A stretch of DNA of 39,167 bases from Rhodoflexus caldus (GTDB taxonomy: Bacteria > Bacteroidota > Bacteroidia > Cytophagales > Thermoflexibacteraceae), in NCBI RefSeq assembly GCF_021206925.1, contig NZ_JAJPRF010000024.1, positions 1 through 39,167 of the forward strand, read 5' to 3'. Both the position numbers and the translations under genes were made by a program. Under the pieces are notes generated by a model, which was not told the origin of the DNA, made no database searches, and worked only from the letters and a program-made list of their open reading frames with translations. Below are positions 1 through 7,407 of the stretch, in pieces (position 1 is the stretch's first letter; each line of letters begins with the position of its first letter).

Positions 1-2
1 GC

Positions 3-77
3 CTTGCGGAGGCTAACAACCCTGTTTTACAAGCCATGCTTGCCCATAAAGCACAACCAAACTCTGTTATTGGCTAG
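3..77 (+). CDS. 3' end of an unidentified gene, possibly a transposase (partial)
   Basis: The frame is open from the window edge to a TAG at 75-77 and encodes the last 24 residues, ending in QPNSVIG. An identical C-terminus is encoded at the other window end on the opposite strand, where two more residues (Ser-Arg) are visible upstream. The family cannot be recognised from so few residues. Being in two identical copies makes a transposase the simplest guess, but any multicopy gene would fit. The gene reads into the window and converges with the PKD lipoprotein gene. Confidence 0.5.
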   Translation, partial: LAEANNPVLQAMLAHKAQPNSVIG

Positions 78-90
78 TACTTAATGAAAA

Positions 91-114
91 AGGCCGCCCC
101 TTTTCGGACGGCCT
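91..114. terminator. Bidirectional terminator hairpin in the left repeat
   Basis: Arms 91-99 and 106-114 pair over 9 bp with one G-T wobble around a 6-base loop. On the minus strand the stem is followed by five T, so it suits the lipoprotein gene ending at 139. On the plus strand the T-rich stretch after it is weaker. It lies between the two convergent genes. Confidence 0.7.
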
Positions 115-138
115 CTTTGTTCTTACAATTCGCAAAAA

Positions 139-1920
139 TTACTGACACTCATAAGTAATGTCTTGCGTGGCGGTGGTGTTAACACCTCCGGTTGTAGAAA
201 CCGTTACAGTGCGGATAATCAGGTTGCGGCTGTCCAGCGTATTGGTAATGTCGGATATGGTTGCGCCTGCCGGATTTCGCCCGATGATGCGTGTAGGTTG
301 GCAGTTGGTGTAAGTCGTAGTAATGGTAGCCGCAAGCGTGCCTGCCCCGCTGCCTTCAAATTGCCGTTCGGTTTGCGGCTGCCCTTGTGCGTTGAAGTTC
401 TCGTACAGGCTGTAGCCGATTTGTTGGTTGGTGGCATTGAAATCGGTGGTGCGAATCAGCCGTCCTTGACCATCGTACTCGTAGGTAACAGAGCCTGTTA
501 CTACGCCGTTGGTCGTGGTTACATCGCGCGTTTTGCGGCATCCGTTGTATTGCGATTCAACTACTGTGGTGGAGTTATTAAACGGTGATTGTACCGTAGT
601 CGTACTTCTGATGTTTCGTCCTTGGTTGTCATAGGTCAGCGTGGTAGTTGTGGTAGTAGTAAATCCGCCCGCATTCAAAGTATTGACAAAGCGCGAAAGC
701 AGTCGGTTGTTGTTCATAGTGGTGTATTCGTAGGTGAAAGTGCCTGTGCCGCCGCCTGCACCCGATATGGTCAGCGTAGAGCGAATAGGGAAACACAATG
801 GCAGATTACAAGGATTTTCTCCTGTACAGAATCCGCCGCCGCCGGAGCGGGCACGAACGGTAATGGTTTGCCTTGCCTGCACCTCACCGCCCGGGCCGCG
901 TGCCGTGAGCGTAACCGTATAAGTGCCTATCGTAGCATACGTTACTCGCGGATTATTTTGTGTGCTGTTGGGAATGGCAGGGCTTCCAAACGACCATGTT
1001 ACCGATGTTGTATTGGTAGTGGTAGCCGTAAAAGTAACCTCTTCGCCTTCTTCCGGGCTGGCAGGGCTGAATGTGAACGAAGCCGTAGGCGCAGGTTGCG
1101 GAGCAGGCGTAACGGTCAGGTTTTTATTGACCGTTACCGAGCCGCCCGGCCCTGTGGCAACAAGCGTAATCTGATACGTTCCTGCCGTAGTGAAGGTGTG
1201 CGTTGGGTTTTGTTGCGTAGAACTGAAGCCCGCGGGATTGGAACTCCACTGGAATTGGTTGGCATTGGTTGCCGTTGCCGTAAAAGTTACCGCTTCGCCC
1301 GTGCGAGGTGATGCAGGGGTAAACGTAAAATCGGCAGTTGGGCGCGGAGCCGTAACGGTGAGTGTTTTATTGACTGTTACCGAGCCGCCCGCCCCTGTGG
1401 CAACAAGGGTAATTTGATAAGTGCCGGCAGTTGCAAACGCATGTGAGGGGTTTTGTTGCGTAGAGCTAAAGCCCGTAGGGTTGGAACTCCATTGATAGGA
1501 AGTTACATTTTGTCCGACGGCTGTAAAATTAACGGTTTGCCCCGTTTCGGGGGCAGCAGGTGTAAAGCTGAAATCCACATTGCTCGGCGGCGGATTGACC
1601 ACCGTTACAGCCTTGGTAACGCGGATAGACCCTCCTGCACCCGTGATGGTAAGTGTAACCTGATACGTTCCTGCCTGTGTGAAAGTAAAGGTTGGGTTTT
1701 GGGTATTAGCAGTGAATACGGGTGGGTCGGAAGTCCACTGGAACGATGTCGCATTCTGTGCCGTGGCTGTAAACGATACGGTAGTTTGCGTAGTCGGATT
1801 GGCAGGACTGAACGTAAAATCGCCCGTAGGTGCGGGCGGCGGGTCTTCTTTCTTGCAATTGGAGGCAAGCAGTACGACGGCTGCCACAACGAGGTACGAT
1901 AGTTTAGCGAGTTTTTTCAT
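139..1920 (-). CDS. Lipoprotein with four PKD domains and YD-type C-terminus
   Basis: Predicted surface or periplasmic lipoprotein of 593 residues. The start was placed at the ATG at 1918-1920 because it gives MKK followed by a hydrophobic stretch and a lipobox-like LASNC with Cys22; a longer frame upstream would bury this signal. After a Pro-rich linker come four PKD domains (about 34-118, 125-203, 207-285, 290-370), each with a start like FTFSPASP and a G-TY-ITL strand. Domains 2 and 3 are nearly identical over long stretches, pointing to recent duplication. The C-terminal 215 residues are Thr-rich and contain YD/RHS-like motifs (YDNQGR, YDGQGRLIR). PKD domains usually mediate protein or glycan contacts at the cell surface; the ligand is unknown. 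It is transcribed alone and converges with the repeat-borne gene. Confidence 0.85.
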   Translation of the reverse strand: MKKLAKLSYLVVAAVVLLASNCKKEDPPPAPTGDFTFSPANPTTQTTVSFTATAQNATSFQWTSDPPVFTANTQNPTFTFTQAGTYQVTLTITGAGGSIRVTKAVTVVNPPPSNVDFSFTPAAPETGQTVNFTAVGQNVTSYQWSSNPTGFSSTQQNPSHAFATAGTYQITLVATGAGGSVTVNKTLTVTAPRPTADFTFTPASPRTGEAVTFTATATNANQFQWSSNPAGFSSTQQNPTHTFTTAGTYQITLVATGPGGSVTVNKNLTVTPAPQPAPTASFTFSPASPEEGEEVTFTATTTNTTSVTWSFGSPAIPNSTQNNPRVTYATIGTYTVTLTARGPGGEVQARQTITVRARSGGGGFCTGENPCNLPLCFPIRSTLTISGAGGGTGTFTYEYTTMNNNRLLSRFVNTLNAGGFTTTTTTTLTYDNQGRNIRSTTTVQSPFNNSTTVVESQYNGCRKTRDVTTTNGVVTGSVTYEYDGQGRLIRTTDFNATNQQIGYSLYENFNAQGQPQTERQFEGSGAGTLAATITTTYTNCQPTRIIGRNPAGATISDITNTLDSRNLIIRTVTVSTTGGVNTTATQDITYECQ

Positions 1921-2107
1921 GGTATTTTTAGGAATTAAAAAAATGTTACACAAACACAGGTGGGAGTATCGGGAAACGGCAGTAAGGGCATCTTCGGCCG
2001 CCTTCAGTTTTCTAAAATGCCATACAATTTACAATATACTCGCTGTTAAAATGAAATTTCGGCCGTAAATCAGCTACTTTTACAGGCTTTATTACTGCTG
2101 CATTGCC

Positions 2108-2824
2108 ATGAAAATTATGTTATTGGGCTATGGCAAAATGGGTAAAACCATTGAAACCATCGCCTTAGCCAAAGGATATACCATCACACACCGCATCACC
2201 ATAGACAATCGGCATGAGTTGGACGACTATCGCCCCGGTGATGCAGACGTAGCCATAGAATTTACTTCTCCCGAGTCGGCGGTTGCCAATTTAGAATTCT
2301 GCCTGCGCAACCAACTGCCCGTAGTTTGCGGTACAACGGGTTGGCTGGCGCATTTTGAGGACATCAGCCGTCGTTTTCGCGAAGCCAACGGGGCGTTGTT
2401 CTATGCCTCTAATTACAGCATCGGGGTAAATATTTTCTTTGAACTCAACCGCCTGTTGGCGCAATGGATGGTGGCGCATCAAGCCTACAAACCTGCCATT
2501 ACCGAAATTCACCATACGGAAAAAAAAGATGCGCCAAGCGGAACAGCCATCACGTTGGCAGAAGATATTTTGGCTGCCTACAAACAATTGCAAGGCTGGG
2601 GGCTTGTGCCACAAGCAAGCGATAACCAACTACCGATTACAGCCATTCGCGAGCCGCATGTGCCCGGCACGCACACCATCCGCTACGATTCGCCGATTGA
2701 TACCATAGAAGTTACACACACGGCTCACAGCCGCGAAGGTTTTGCCCGAGGAGCACTGCAAGCCGCTGAATGGATAGTTGGCAAAAAAGGCGTATTCGGA
2801 ATGAAAGACATGCTTGCTTTTTAG
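2108..2824 (+). CDS. dapB: 4-hydroxy-tetrahydrodipicolinate reductase
   Basis: Cytoplasmic NAD(P)H-dependent reductase of the diaminopimelate/lysine pathway, reducing the product of DapA to tetrahydrodipicolinate. The 238-residue protein opens with a Rossmann glycine motif (GYGKMG, 7-12), has CGTTG at 74-78 and the family signature EIHHTEKKDAPSGTA at 133-147. By analogy with E. coli DapB, His135 is the general acid and Lys139 the paired base. Length is slightly short of the E. coli enzyme (about 270) but normal for Bacteroidota. Start is the only ATG before the Rossmann motif. No other dap gene is nearby. A hairpin follows the stop. Confidence 0.95.
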   Translation: MKIMLLGYGKMGKTIETIALAKGYTITHRITIDNRHELDDYRPGDADVAIEFTSPESAVANLEFCLRNQLPVVCGTTGWLAHFEDISRRFREANGALFYASNYSIGVNIFFELNRLLAQWMVAHQAYKPAITEIHHTEKKDAPSGTAITLAEDILAAYKQLQGWGLVPQASDNQLPITAIREPHVPGTHTIRYDSPIDTIEVTHTAHSREGFARGALQAAEWIVGKKGVFGMKDMLAF

Positions 2825-2833
2825 TCATTATTT

Positions 2834-2871
2834 AACAAAGTTGTAACGCAGGCAGGAGTTGCAACTTTGTT
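2834..2871 (+). terminator. Long hairpin after dapB
   Basis: Arms 2834-2847 and 2858-2871 are complementary over 14 bp with one mismatch, around a 10-base loop. There is no clear T tract, so it may end dapB transcription weakly, act as a processing site, or be an operator for the downstream gene, whose promoter region overlaps it. Confidence 0.45.
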
Positions 2872-2923
2872 GCGGGGTATCTATCTTGCAAAAGTTTACC
2901 CCTTATTTAAATCTGTTAATCCT

Positions 2924-3595
2924 ATGATGAATACCATTGTATCCGGCACATGGGTCGTATGGCTATGCCTTGTGTCAATCTTCTCTCCACCTGCTCCTTC
3001 CGTAATTTCTAACCAGTGCGAACAGTCCTACCGTCTGCTTATTAAAGAGTTAGACCGAAATGTTTTTTGGATTGCAGAAAATATTTATGGCGAATGTAAT
3101 CAGTCTAACCTAATACAGGTAGATGTAGAACTGCCCGAGGCTGCTGCCCGAAAAACTACGTTAAAAGATTTTGATAAGTGGCTGATATTAGAGCGGCCGC
3201 TTAAACAATTGATAGACCATGAAACGCCGTTAGAGATACTGCCTACCAACGGTACGCTTTCCATACCTACCTTGGGAGTAAAGTTGCGCACCCCCAGTCA
3301 CAATGAAGCGTTGGAAAAGATGTACCGCCAACAGTTCAATTCTCAATGTGCCCGTCATTGGAATCAGGGAATGCTCGAGCACGGAATAGACCTGCCCGTG
3401 ATTAGCGGCAATGGTACGTGCAAGATGCTGTACGCTTCGCCTGATGGTTTGTACTTCAACTACAAAATAGACAAAGCCTATTACTTTGCCGACAGCCACC
3501 TGCTTATCGTTTTTACAAAAAACAACTCTTTCCGGTGCTACAGCGAAATAGCTACCATGCACGGATTTATGATATTGCGTATAAGCACCCCTTAA
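2924..3595 (+). CDS. Small secreted protein of unknown function
   Basis: I do not recognise the family. The ATG at 2924 was chosen over an upstream TTG (2867) because it gives a signal-like N-terminus: MMN, then a hydrophobic stretch (about 8-22) and a possible cleavage site near APS/VIS. The mature part (about 200 residues) has several cysteines and no recognisable enzyme motif. It is followed 2 bp later by the end of the convergent ureohydrolase-like gene, with no room for a terminator. Existence as a gene rests on length, signal peptide and position. Confidence 0.6.
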   Translation: MMNTIVSGTWVVWLCLVSIFSPPAPSVISNQCEQSYRLLIKELDRNVFWIAENIYGECNQSNLIQVDVELPEAAARKTTLKDFDKWLILERPLKQLIDHETPLEILPTNGTLSIPTLGVKLRTPSHNEALEKMYRQQFNSQCARHWNQGMLEHGIDLPVISGNGTCKMLYASPDGLYFNYKIDKAYYFADSHLLIVFTKNNSFRCYSEIATMHGFMILRISTP

Positions 3596-3597
3596 AA

Positions 3598-4719
3598 TTA
3601 GTTCAAACGTGCCGAGAGCCTTACCCAGCAGTCAGGCGGAACGCCATTGCAGGCAGTAACATAGTCCGTATAGCTACATGGAATGGCTCGCGGCTTACCG
3701 AAATTAAGCAGTGCCGATTCCTCATGTGGTAACTCGAGCCACCATTTATCGCTCTGTGCGTGTTTGTAAAATACCAAACTGTAAGCCGTTCCGATGGGCA
3801 CTACATATTTGATAAACTCAATGCCTGAAAAATCGGGCTGTTTGCTTTCTTTGTCATAGCCTTCAATAAAATACCACAACATGGTTGCCAGCAGCGATGC
3901 CATCAGTCCATAGGGGTCTTGTTGCGGTTGATAGCCGTACAGCCCGAACGATGAAAGATGCTCGCTTTTGCCCGCATACCATGCTATTTGGCAAGCCTCT
4001 TCCGTGGTCAGCCCGAACGGTACAGGCTGGTGTGGCGGGAAGAAAAAAGGCTTCAGCGCGCATACATCAAAACTTACCATATGCGCCGTCCTGATAAGCG
4101 GCTCGGCCTCTTTCATGTGGTCGCGCATTCTGCCAAGGCTCATCAGGTCAAAGCCAAGCCGCTGCCAAAGTTCTAAATGCGCCGTATCATTGATGTATTG
4201 CTGATAGCCGAGCAGCCCTGCACCCAATAAGAAATTAGGCTGACAGGTGATGATTTCATTTAAGTGGTCGGGCTTATCGCCGTGAATTTGCAAATCCAGC
4301 TTCTGGTCTATTTGCAGCACATACACCAATTGCCCTGCCGATTGGTAGGCCATAAATTGCCCTAAGTCCAGCTCATGCGCATGGCCTATGATGCAGGGAG
4401 TTATCCGTTTTTGCATCAAAAATTCGCAAACATCCTGCAAACGCAAGCGTGTTTCGGTAGCATCAATGCCTGCTTTCAGGCAACCCAAATCGGCTAATCG
4501 GTAGGTTTTATTGCTTTGGCGCAAGTTGTAAAAAGCCTTGCGAAAGGGGTCATCGGCAGAGGCCTCCCACCCGACAGTAAAAAAAGCAATATCAATGGAC
4601 TGCCAGTCCGGCAAGGCTTGCAAATCGTTAAAAATAGCCGAACCCATCCCCGAAAAAGGATGTGTGGTATAGGCTGTCATATGCTCATGTACGCTTTCAA
4701 AAAGTAATGACAAAGTCAT
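3598..4719 (-). CDS. Ureohydrolase (arginase/formimidoylglutamase) fold protein with an incomplete metal site
   Basis: The 373-residue protein (ATG at 4717-4719; the frame also extends to a TTG at 4773) matches the Bacteroidota branch of the arginase/agmatinase/formiminoglutamase fold, with a late motif GLTTEEACQIAWYAG typical of that branch. Canonical members bind two Mn ions through GGxH, DxHxD and SxDxD. Here the motifs read IGHAHEL (111-117), DQKLD (138-142) and SFDVC (216-220): the middle His is Lys and the last Asp is Cys. Two to three ligands are therefore missing, so activity on guanidino substrates is doubtful and the substrate unknown. It is divergent from rplB across a region with a 19-bp palindrome. 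Confidence 0.7.
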   Translation of the reverse strand: MTLSLLFESVHEHMTAYTTHPFSGMGSAIFNDLQALPDWQSIDIAFFTVGWEASADDPFRKAFYNLRQSNKTYRLADLGCLKAGIDATETRLRLQDVCEFLMQKRITPCIIGHAHELDLGQFMAYQSAGQLVYVLQIDQKLDLQIHGDKPDHLNEIITCQPNFLLGAGLLGYQQYINDTAHLELWQRLGFDLMSLGRMRDHMKEAEPLIRTAHMVSFDVCALKPFFFPPHQPVPFGLTTEEACQIAWYAGKSEHLSSFGLYGYQPQQDPYGLMASLLATMLWYFIEGYDKESKQPDFSGIEFIKYVVPIGTAYSLVFYKHAQSDKWWLELPHEESALLNFGKPRAIPCSYTDYVTACNGVPPDCWVRLSARLN

Positions 4720-4754
4720 ATCGGCAAAAGTATTGGGCAGTTGCAGCGGTAAAA

Positions 4755-4773
4755 TTGCGAAATAACTTCGCAA
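4755..4773. promoter_or_regulatory. 19-bp perfect palindrome between divergent genes
   Basis: TTGCGAA-N5-TTCGCAA is a perfect inverted repeat with 7-bp arms. It lies 5 bp upstream of the -33 element of the rplB promoter and upstream of the ureohydrolase-like start at 4719. Position and symmetry fit a regulator binding site, but no regulator is encoded beside it. Confidence 0.4.
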
Positions 4774-4777
4774 AGTC

Positions 4778-4807
4778 TTGTAAGATAATGAGTTTTGTAT
4801 AACTTTG
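4778..4807 (+). promoter_or_regulatory. Promoter of the rplB operon
   Basis: TTG at 4778-4780, a 19-bp spacer, then TAACTTTG at 4800-4807. This matches the Bacteroidota vegetative consensus (TTTG-N19-TAnnTTTG). Transcription would start near 4814, leaving a leader of about 67 bases before the rplB ATG. Confidence 0.7.
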
Positions 4808-4826
4808 CAGCCTGATTTTTAAAATC

Positions 4827-4864
4827 ACGGTGTAAAGTAGTAAACCGTTGCCCCGGGAGGGGGC
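4827..4864 (+). promoter_or_regulatory. Structured leader of the rplB operon
   Basis: Two small stems sit between the promoter and the rplB ATG: ACGGT/ACCGT (4827-4831 with 4844-4848) and GCCCC/GGGGC (4850-4854 with 4860-4864, loop GGGAG). The second covers the G-rich stretch 16 bases before the ATG. Ribosomal operons are often autoregulated through such leaders; a role here is inference. Confidence 0.35.
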
Positions 4865-4880
4865 TAAATACTAAAATCGT

Positions 4881-5705
4881 ATGGCAGTAAAAAAACTGAG
4901 ACCAGTAACACCGGGTACTCGTTTTCGCATTGCGCCTACTTTCAGTGAGATTACAAAATCAACGCCCGAAAAGTCGTTGACTGTACCTCTGAAAAAAACA
5001 GGCGGACGAAACAATACCGGTAAGATGACCATGCGCTACATTGGCGGAGGTCATAAGCGCAAGTATCGCCTCATTGATTTCAAGCGGGACAAGCACAATG
5101 TGCCTGCAATCGTAGAGGCTATTGAGTACGATCCAAACCGTACAGCACGCATCGCTCTTCTGAAATACGAAGACGGTGAAAAACGTTACATCATTGCTCC
5201 GGAAGGAATTAAAGTTGGCCAAACCGTTATGTCAGGTGCTAACGTTGCTCCTGAATTGGGTAATGCCCTTCCTCTTGCATCTATTCCGGTAGGTACTATC
5301 GTTCACAACATCGAGCTGAAGCCCGGCGCAGGCGGCAACATTGCCCGCAGTGCAGGTTCTTATGCACAGTTGCTCGGACGCGACGGCAAATACGCATCTT
5401 TGCGTATGCCTTCAGGCGAAACCCGCTTGGTACTGACCACTTGCTTCGCTACCGTAGGTACTGTTTCTAACAGCGACCACATGAACGAAAGCGTAGGCAA
5501 AGCAGGTCGTAACCGTTGGAAAGGCATCCGTCCTCGCACCCGTGGTGTGGCGATGAACCCTGTAGATCACCCGATGGGTGGTGGTGAAGGACGTGCTTCA
5601 GGCGGTCATCCACGCTCACGCAAGGGCTTGTATGCAAAAGGCAAGAAGACACGCACGCCTAAGAAGTACTCAAATCGTTTTATTATTAGCAGGAGGAAGA
5701 AATAA
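4881..5705 (+). CDS. rplB: 50S ribosomal protein L2
   Basis: Full-length L2 of 274 residues, a core 23S rRNA-binding protein near the peptidyl-transferase centre. Visible hallmarks are GGGHKRKYR in the N-terminal half and [10 protein letters not shown] near the C-terminus, containing the conserved His, followed by a basic tail rich in Arg/Lys. It is the first gene of a four-gene operon; rpsS begins 2 bp after its stop. In nearly all bacteria L2 is preceded by rplC-rplD-rplW. Here the upstream neighbour is an unrelated divergent gene and L2 has its own promoter. Confidence 0.98.
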   Translation: MAVKKLRPVTPGTRFRIAPTFSEITKSTPEKSLTVPLKKTGGRNNTGKMTMRYIGGGHKRKYRLIDFKRDKHNVPAIVEAIEYDPNRTARIALLKYEDGEKRYIIAPEGIKVGQTVMSGANVAPELGNALPLASIPVGTIVHNIELKPGAGGNIARSAGSYAQLLGRDGKYASLRMPSGETRLVLTTCFATVGTVSNSDHMNESVGKAGRNRWKGIRPRTRGVAMNPVDHPMGGGEGRASGGHPRSRKGLYAKGKKTRTPKKYSNRFIISRRKK

Positions 5706-5707
5706 TT

Positions 5708-5986
5708 ATGGGACGTTCGCTTAAGAAAGGGCCATATATAGACCACAACCTGGCCAAAAAAGTGGATGCCATGAATGCATCCAATAAAAAAGCGGTAATC
5801 AAAACATGGTCTCGCCGCTCAATGATATCCCCCGATTTTATCGGACATACTTTTGCCGTACACAATGGCAATAAGTTCATTCCTGTTTACGTAACAGATA
5901 ACATGGTAGGTCATAAACTCGGAGAGTTTGCCCCTACACGCACCTTCAAAGGACACACAGCCAAAAAAGACAAAGGCAAAAGGTAA
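5708..5986 (+). CDS. rpsS: 30S ribosomal protein S19
   Basis: Complete S19 of 92 residues, which binds the head of the 30S subunit with S13. The N-terminus ([12 protein letters not shown]) and the block [14 protein letters not shown] are typical. The AGGAGG just upstream (5692-5697) is part of the last L2 codons (Arg-Arg) and may double as a Shine-Dalgarno sequence. rplV begins with the ATG at 5988, one base after the S19 stop, so the genes are translationally coupled. Confidence 0.98.
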   Translation: MGRSLKKGPYIDHNLAKKVDAMNASNKKAVIKTWSRRSMISPDFIGHTFAVHNGNKFIPVYVTDNMVGHKLGEFAPTRTFKGHTAKKDKGKR

Positions 5987-5987
5987 G

Positions 5988-6380
5988 ATGGAAGCTATCG
6001 CAAAATTGAACAACTGCCCCACCTCGCCGCGCAAAATGCGTATGGTTGCCGATATGGTAAGAGGTCAGAAGGTAAGTCGGGCACTCAGCATATTGAAGTA
6101 TGAAGCACGCTCCGGTGCTGCTAAACTCGAGAAACTCCTGCTGTCGGCAATTGCCAACTGGGAGCAAAAAAATCCTGATAAGAGAATCGAGGATGCCAAC
6201 TTGTACGTGAAGACAATTTTTGTAAACGAAGGCAAAATGTTGAAGCGTCTCCGTCCTGCGCCGCAAGGCCGTGCACACCGTGTTCGCAAGCGTTCTAACC
6301 ATGTTACCATCGTAGTAGATGAAATGCTGGGTATGAACATGGCAGCGCCTGTACAAGAAGAAACTCAAACTAACGCTTAA
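5988..6380 (+). CDS. rplV: 50S ribosomal protein L22
   Basis: L22, 130 residues, lines the peptide exit tunnel through its long beta-hairpin. The start ATG at 5988 was chosen because it gives the family N-terminus ([16 protein letters not shown]); an open frame further upstream lies inside rpsS. RGQKV at about 25-29 and the hairpin region [12 protein letters not shown] are diagnostic. A short acidic/Gln-Thr tail ends the protein. rpsC follows after 17 bp. Confidence 0.97.
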   Translation: MEAIAKLNNCPTSPRKMRMVADMVRGQKVSRALSILKYEARSGAAKLEKLLLSAIANWEQKNPDKRIEDANLYVKTIFVNEGKMLKRLRPAPQGRAHRVRKRSNHVTIVVDEMLGMNMAAPVQEETQTNA

Positions 6381-6397
6381 AAGGGGGATTCAAATCA

Positions 6398-7213
6398 ATG
6401 GGACAAAAAGTTAATCCTATAGGTCTTAGATTAGGTATCATCAAAGGATGGGACTCTAATTGGTATGGTGGCAAAGATTTCTCTGAAAAGCTGGTTGAAG
6501 ACGAGCAAATCAGAAAATATCTGAACGCCCGTATCCCCAAAGGCGGTATTTCACGCATTATCATTGAGCGTACACTCAAGCGCCTCACCATTACTATCAA
6601 CACTGCTCGCCCGGGTGTGGTGATTGGTAAGCAAGGTGCCGAAGTGGACAAAATCAAAGAAGAATTGAAGAAACTGACCAAAAAGGATGTTCAAATCAAT
6701 ATCTTCGAGATTAAGCGCCCTGAAATAGATGCACGCCTGATTGGCCAAACCATTGCACAGCAATTGGAAGCACGTATTTCCTTCCGCCGTGCCATGAAAA
6801 AGGCTATCAGCGATGCCATGCGTGTAGGTGCTCAGGGTATCAAAGTGCGTTTGTCAGGCCGTTTGGGCGGTGCTGAAATGGCACGTACCGAAGAGTACAA
6901 AGAAGGTCGCGTACCTCTGCACACACTGCGTGCCGACATTGATTACGCCATTACTGAGGCTTTGACCGTTTACGGCAAAATCGGTATCAAAGTATGGGTA
7001 TTCAAAGGTGAAGTTTATGGTCGTCCCGACTTGTCTCCTATCACCGGTACTTTGGCACGCAATGAAGGCGGCCAAGGCGGCGGCGAAGAGCGCAGCGGCG
7101 GTGAGCGTCGTCGTGGCGGTAATGAGCGCGGCGGTCGCGGTGGCAGCGAGCGTGGCCGTGGTGGACGCGGCGACCGTGGTGGTAACAACCGCGGTGGCGG
7201 AAAACGCAAGTAA
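6398..7213 (+). CDS. rpsC: 30S ribosomal protein S3 with Arg/Gly-rich tail
   Basis: S3 binds the mRNA entry side of the 30S head. The 271-residue product has the family N-terminus [13 protein letters not shown], a KH domain with VVIGKQG at 74-80, and the C-terminal S3 domain ending near 220. Residues 221-271 form a low-complexity tail of Gly, Arg, Glu and Asn with several RGG-like triplets, ending GGGKRK. Some Bacteroidota S3 proteins carry extensions, and RGG tracts generally bind RNA. It is the last gene of the operon: a strong terminator follows, and rplP, which normally comes next, is absent. Confidence 0.97.
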   Translation: MGQKVNPIGLRLGIIKGWDSNWYGGKDFSEKLVEDEQIRKYLNARIPKGGISRIIIERTLKRLTITINTARPGVVIGKQGAEVDKIKEELKKLTKKDVQINIFEIKRPEIDARLIGQTIAQQLEARISFRRAMKKAISDAMRVGAQGIKVRLSGRLGGAEMARTEEYKEGRVPLHTLRADIDYAITEALTVYGKIGIKVWVFKGEVYGRPDLSPITGTLARNEGGQGGGEERSGGERRRGGNERGGRGGSERGRGGRGDRGGNNRGGGKRK

Positions 7214-7238
7214 TATAGGTTTGATTATATTCCGAAAG

Positions 7239-7270
7239 GGCTGCCCTGAAAAGGGCAGCCTCTTTTATTT
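7239..7270 (+). terminator. Intrinsic terminator after rpsC
   Basis: A perfect 9-bp stem GGCTGCCCT/AGGGCAGCC (7239-7247, 7252-7260) with loop GAAA is followed by TCTTTTATTT. It closes the four-gene ribosomal operon. Confidence 0.9.
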
Positions 7271-7348
7271 GCAACAAATCCCTACCTTTCTTCTGGTTGC
7301 TACCGCAAGCCGTAGCCGAACCTTATCCGACAAATAAGCGAATCTGCG

Positions 7349-7356
7349 TACCTTTG
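7349..7356 (+). promoter_or_regulatory. Candidate -7 element for the TPR gene
   Basis: TACCTTTG matches TAnnTTTG and lies 51 bases before the ATG at 7408, just beyond the ribosomal operon terminator. No good TTTG is seen 19-21 bases upstream, so the call rests on the -7 box and position. Confidence 0.4.
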
Positions 7357-7407
7357 CAGTTCAAACAAAATATGCGTTAAAACGTTTTCCAATAAAAGTC
7401 AGCAGAT

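Larger units (their letters stand above)
1..117. repeat. Left copy of a 117-bp terminal inverted repeat
   Basis: Positions 1-117 are the exact reverse complement of 39047-39163; identity stops at 117/39047, where the flanks diverge. The repeat contains the last 24 sense codons of a gene and a terminator hairpin. A shared gene end followed by unique DNA suggests the end of a multicopy element, probably an insertion sequence, whose body lies outside the window. The element's outermost bases would read AAGAGGCCGTCCG inward, which resembles insertion-sequence termini. That last step is inference. Confidence 0.85.

Noticed and set aside
163-1902. Several plus-strand frames opposite the PKD lipoprotein
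   Set aside because: They mirror the repetitive Thr/Gly codons of the lipoprotein gene and show no start signals or recognisable motifs.
2867-2923. TTG start for the secreted protein after dapB
   Set aside because: It would add 19 residues in front of the signal peptide and lie in the hairpin; ATG 2924 is better.
7041-7277. Open frames on the minus strand and in other frames across the rpsC tail
   Set aside because: They are by-products of the GC-rich Arg/Gly codons; the composition (runs of Pro, Arg, His) and the position inside rpsC show they are not genes.
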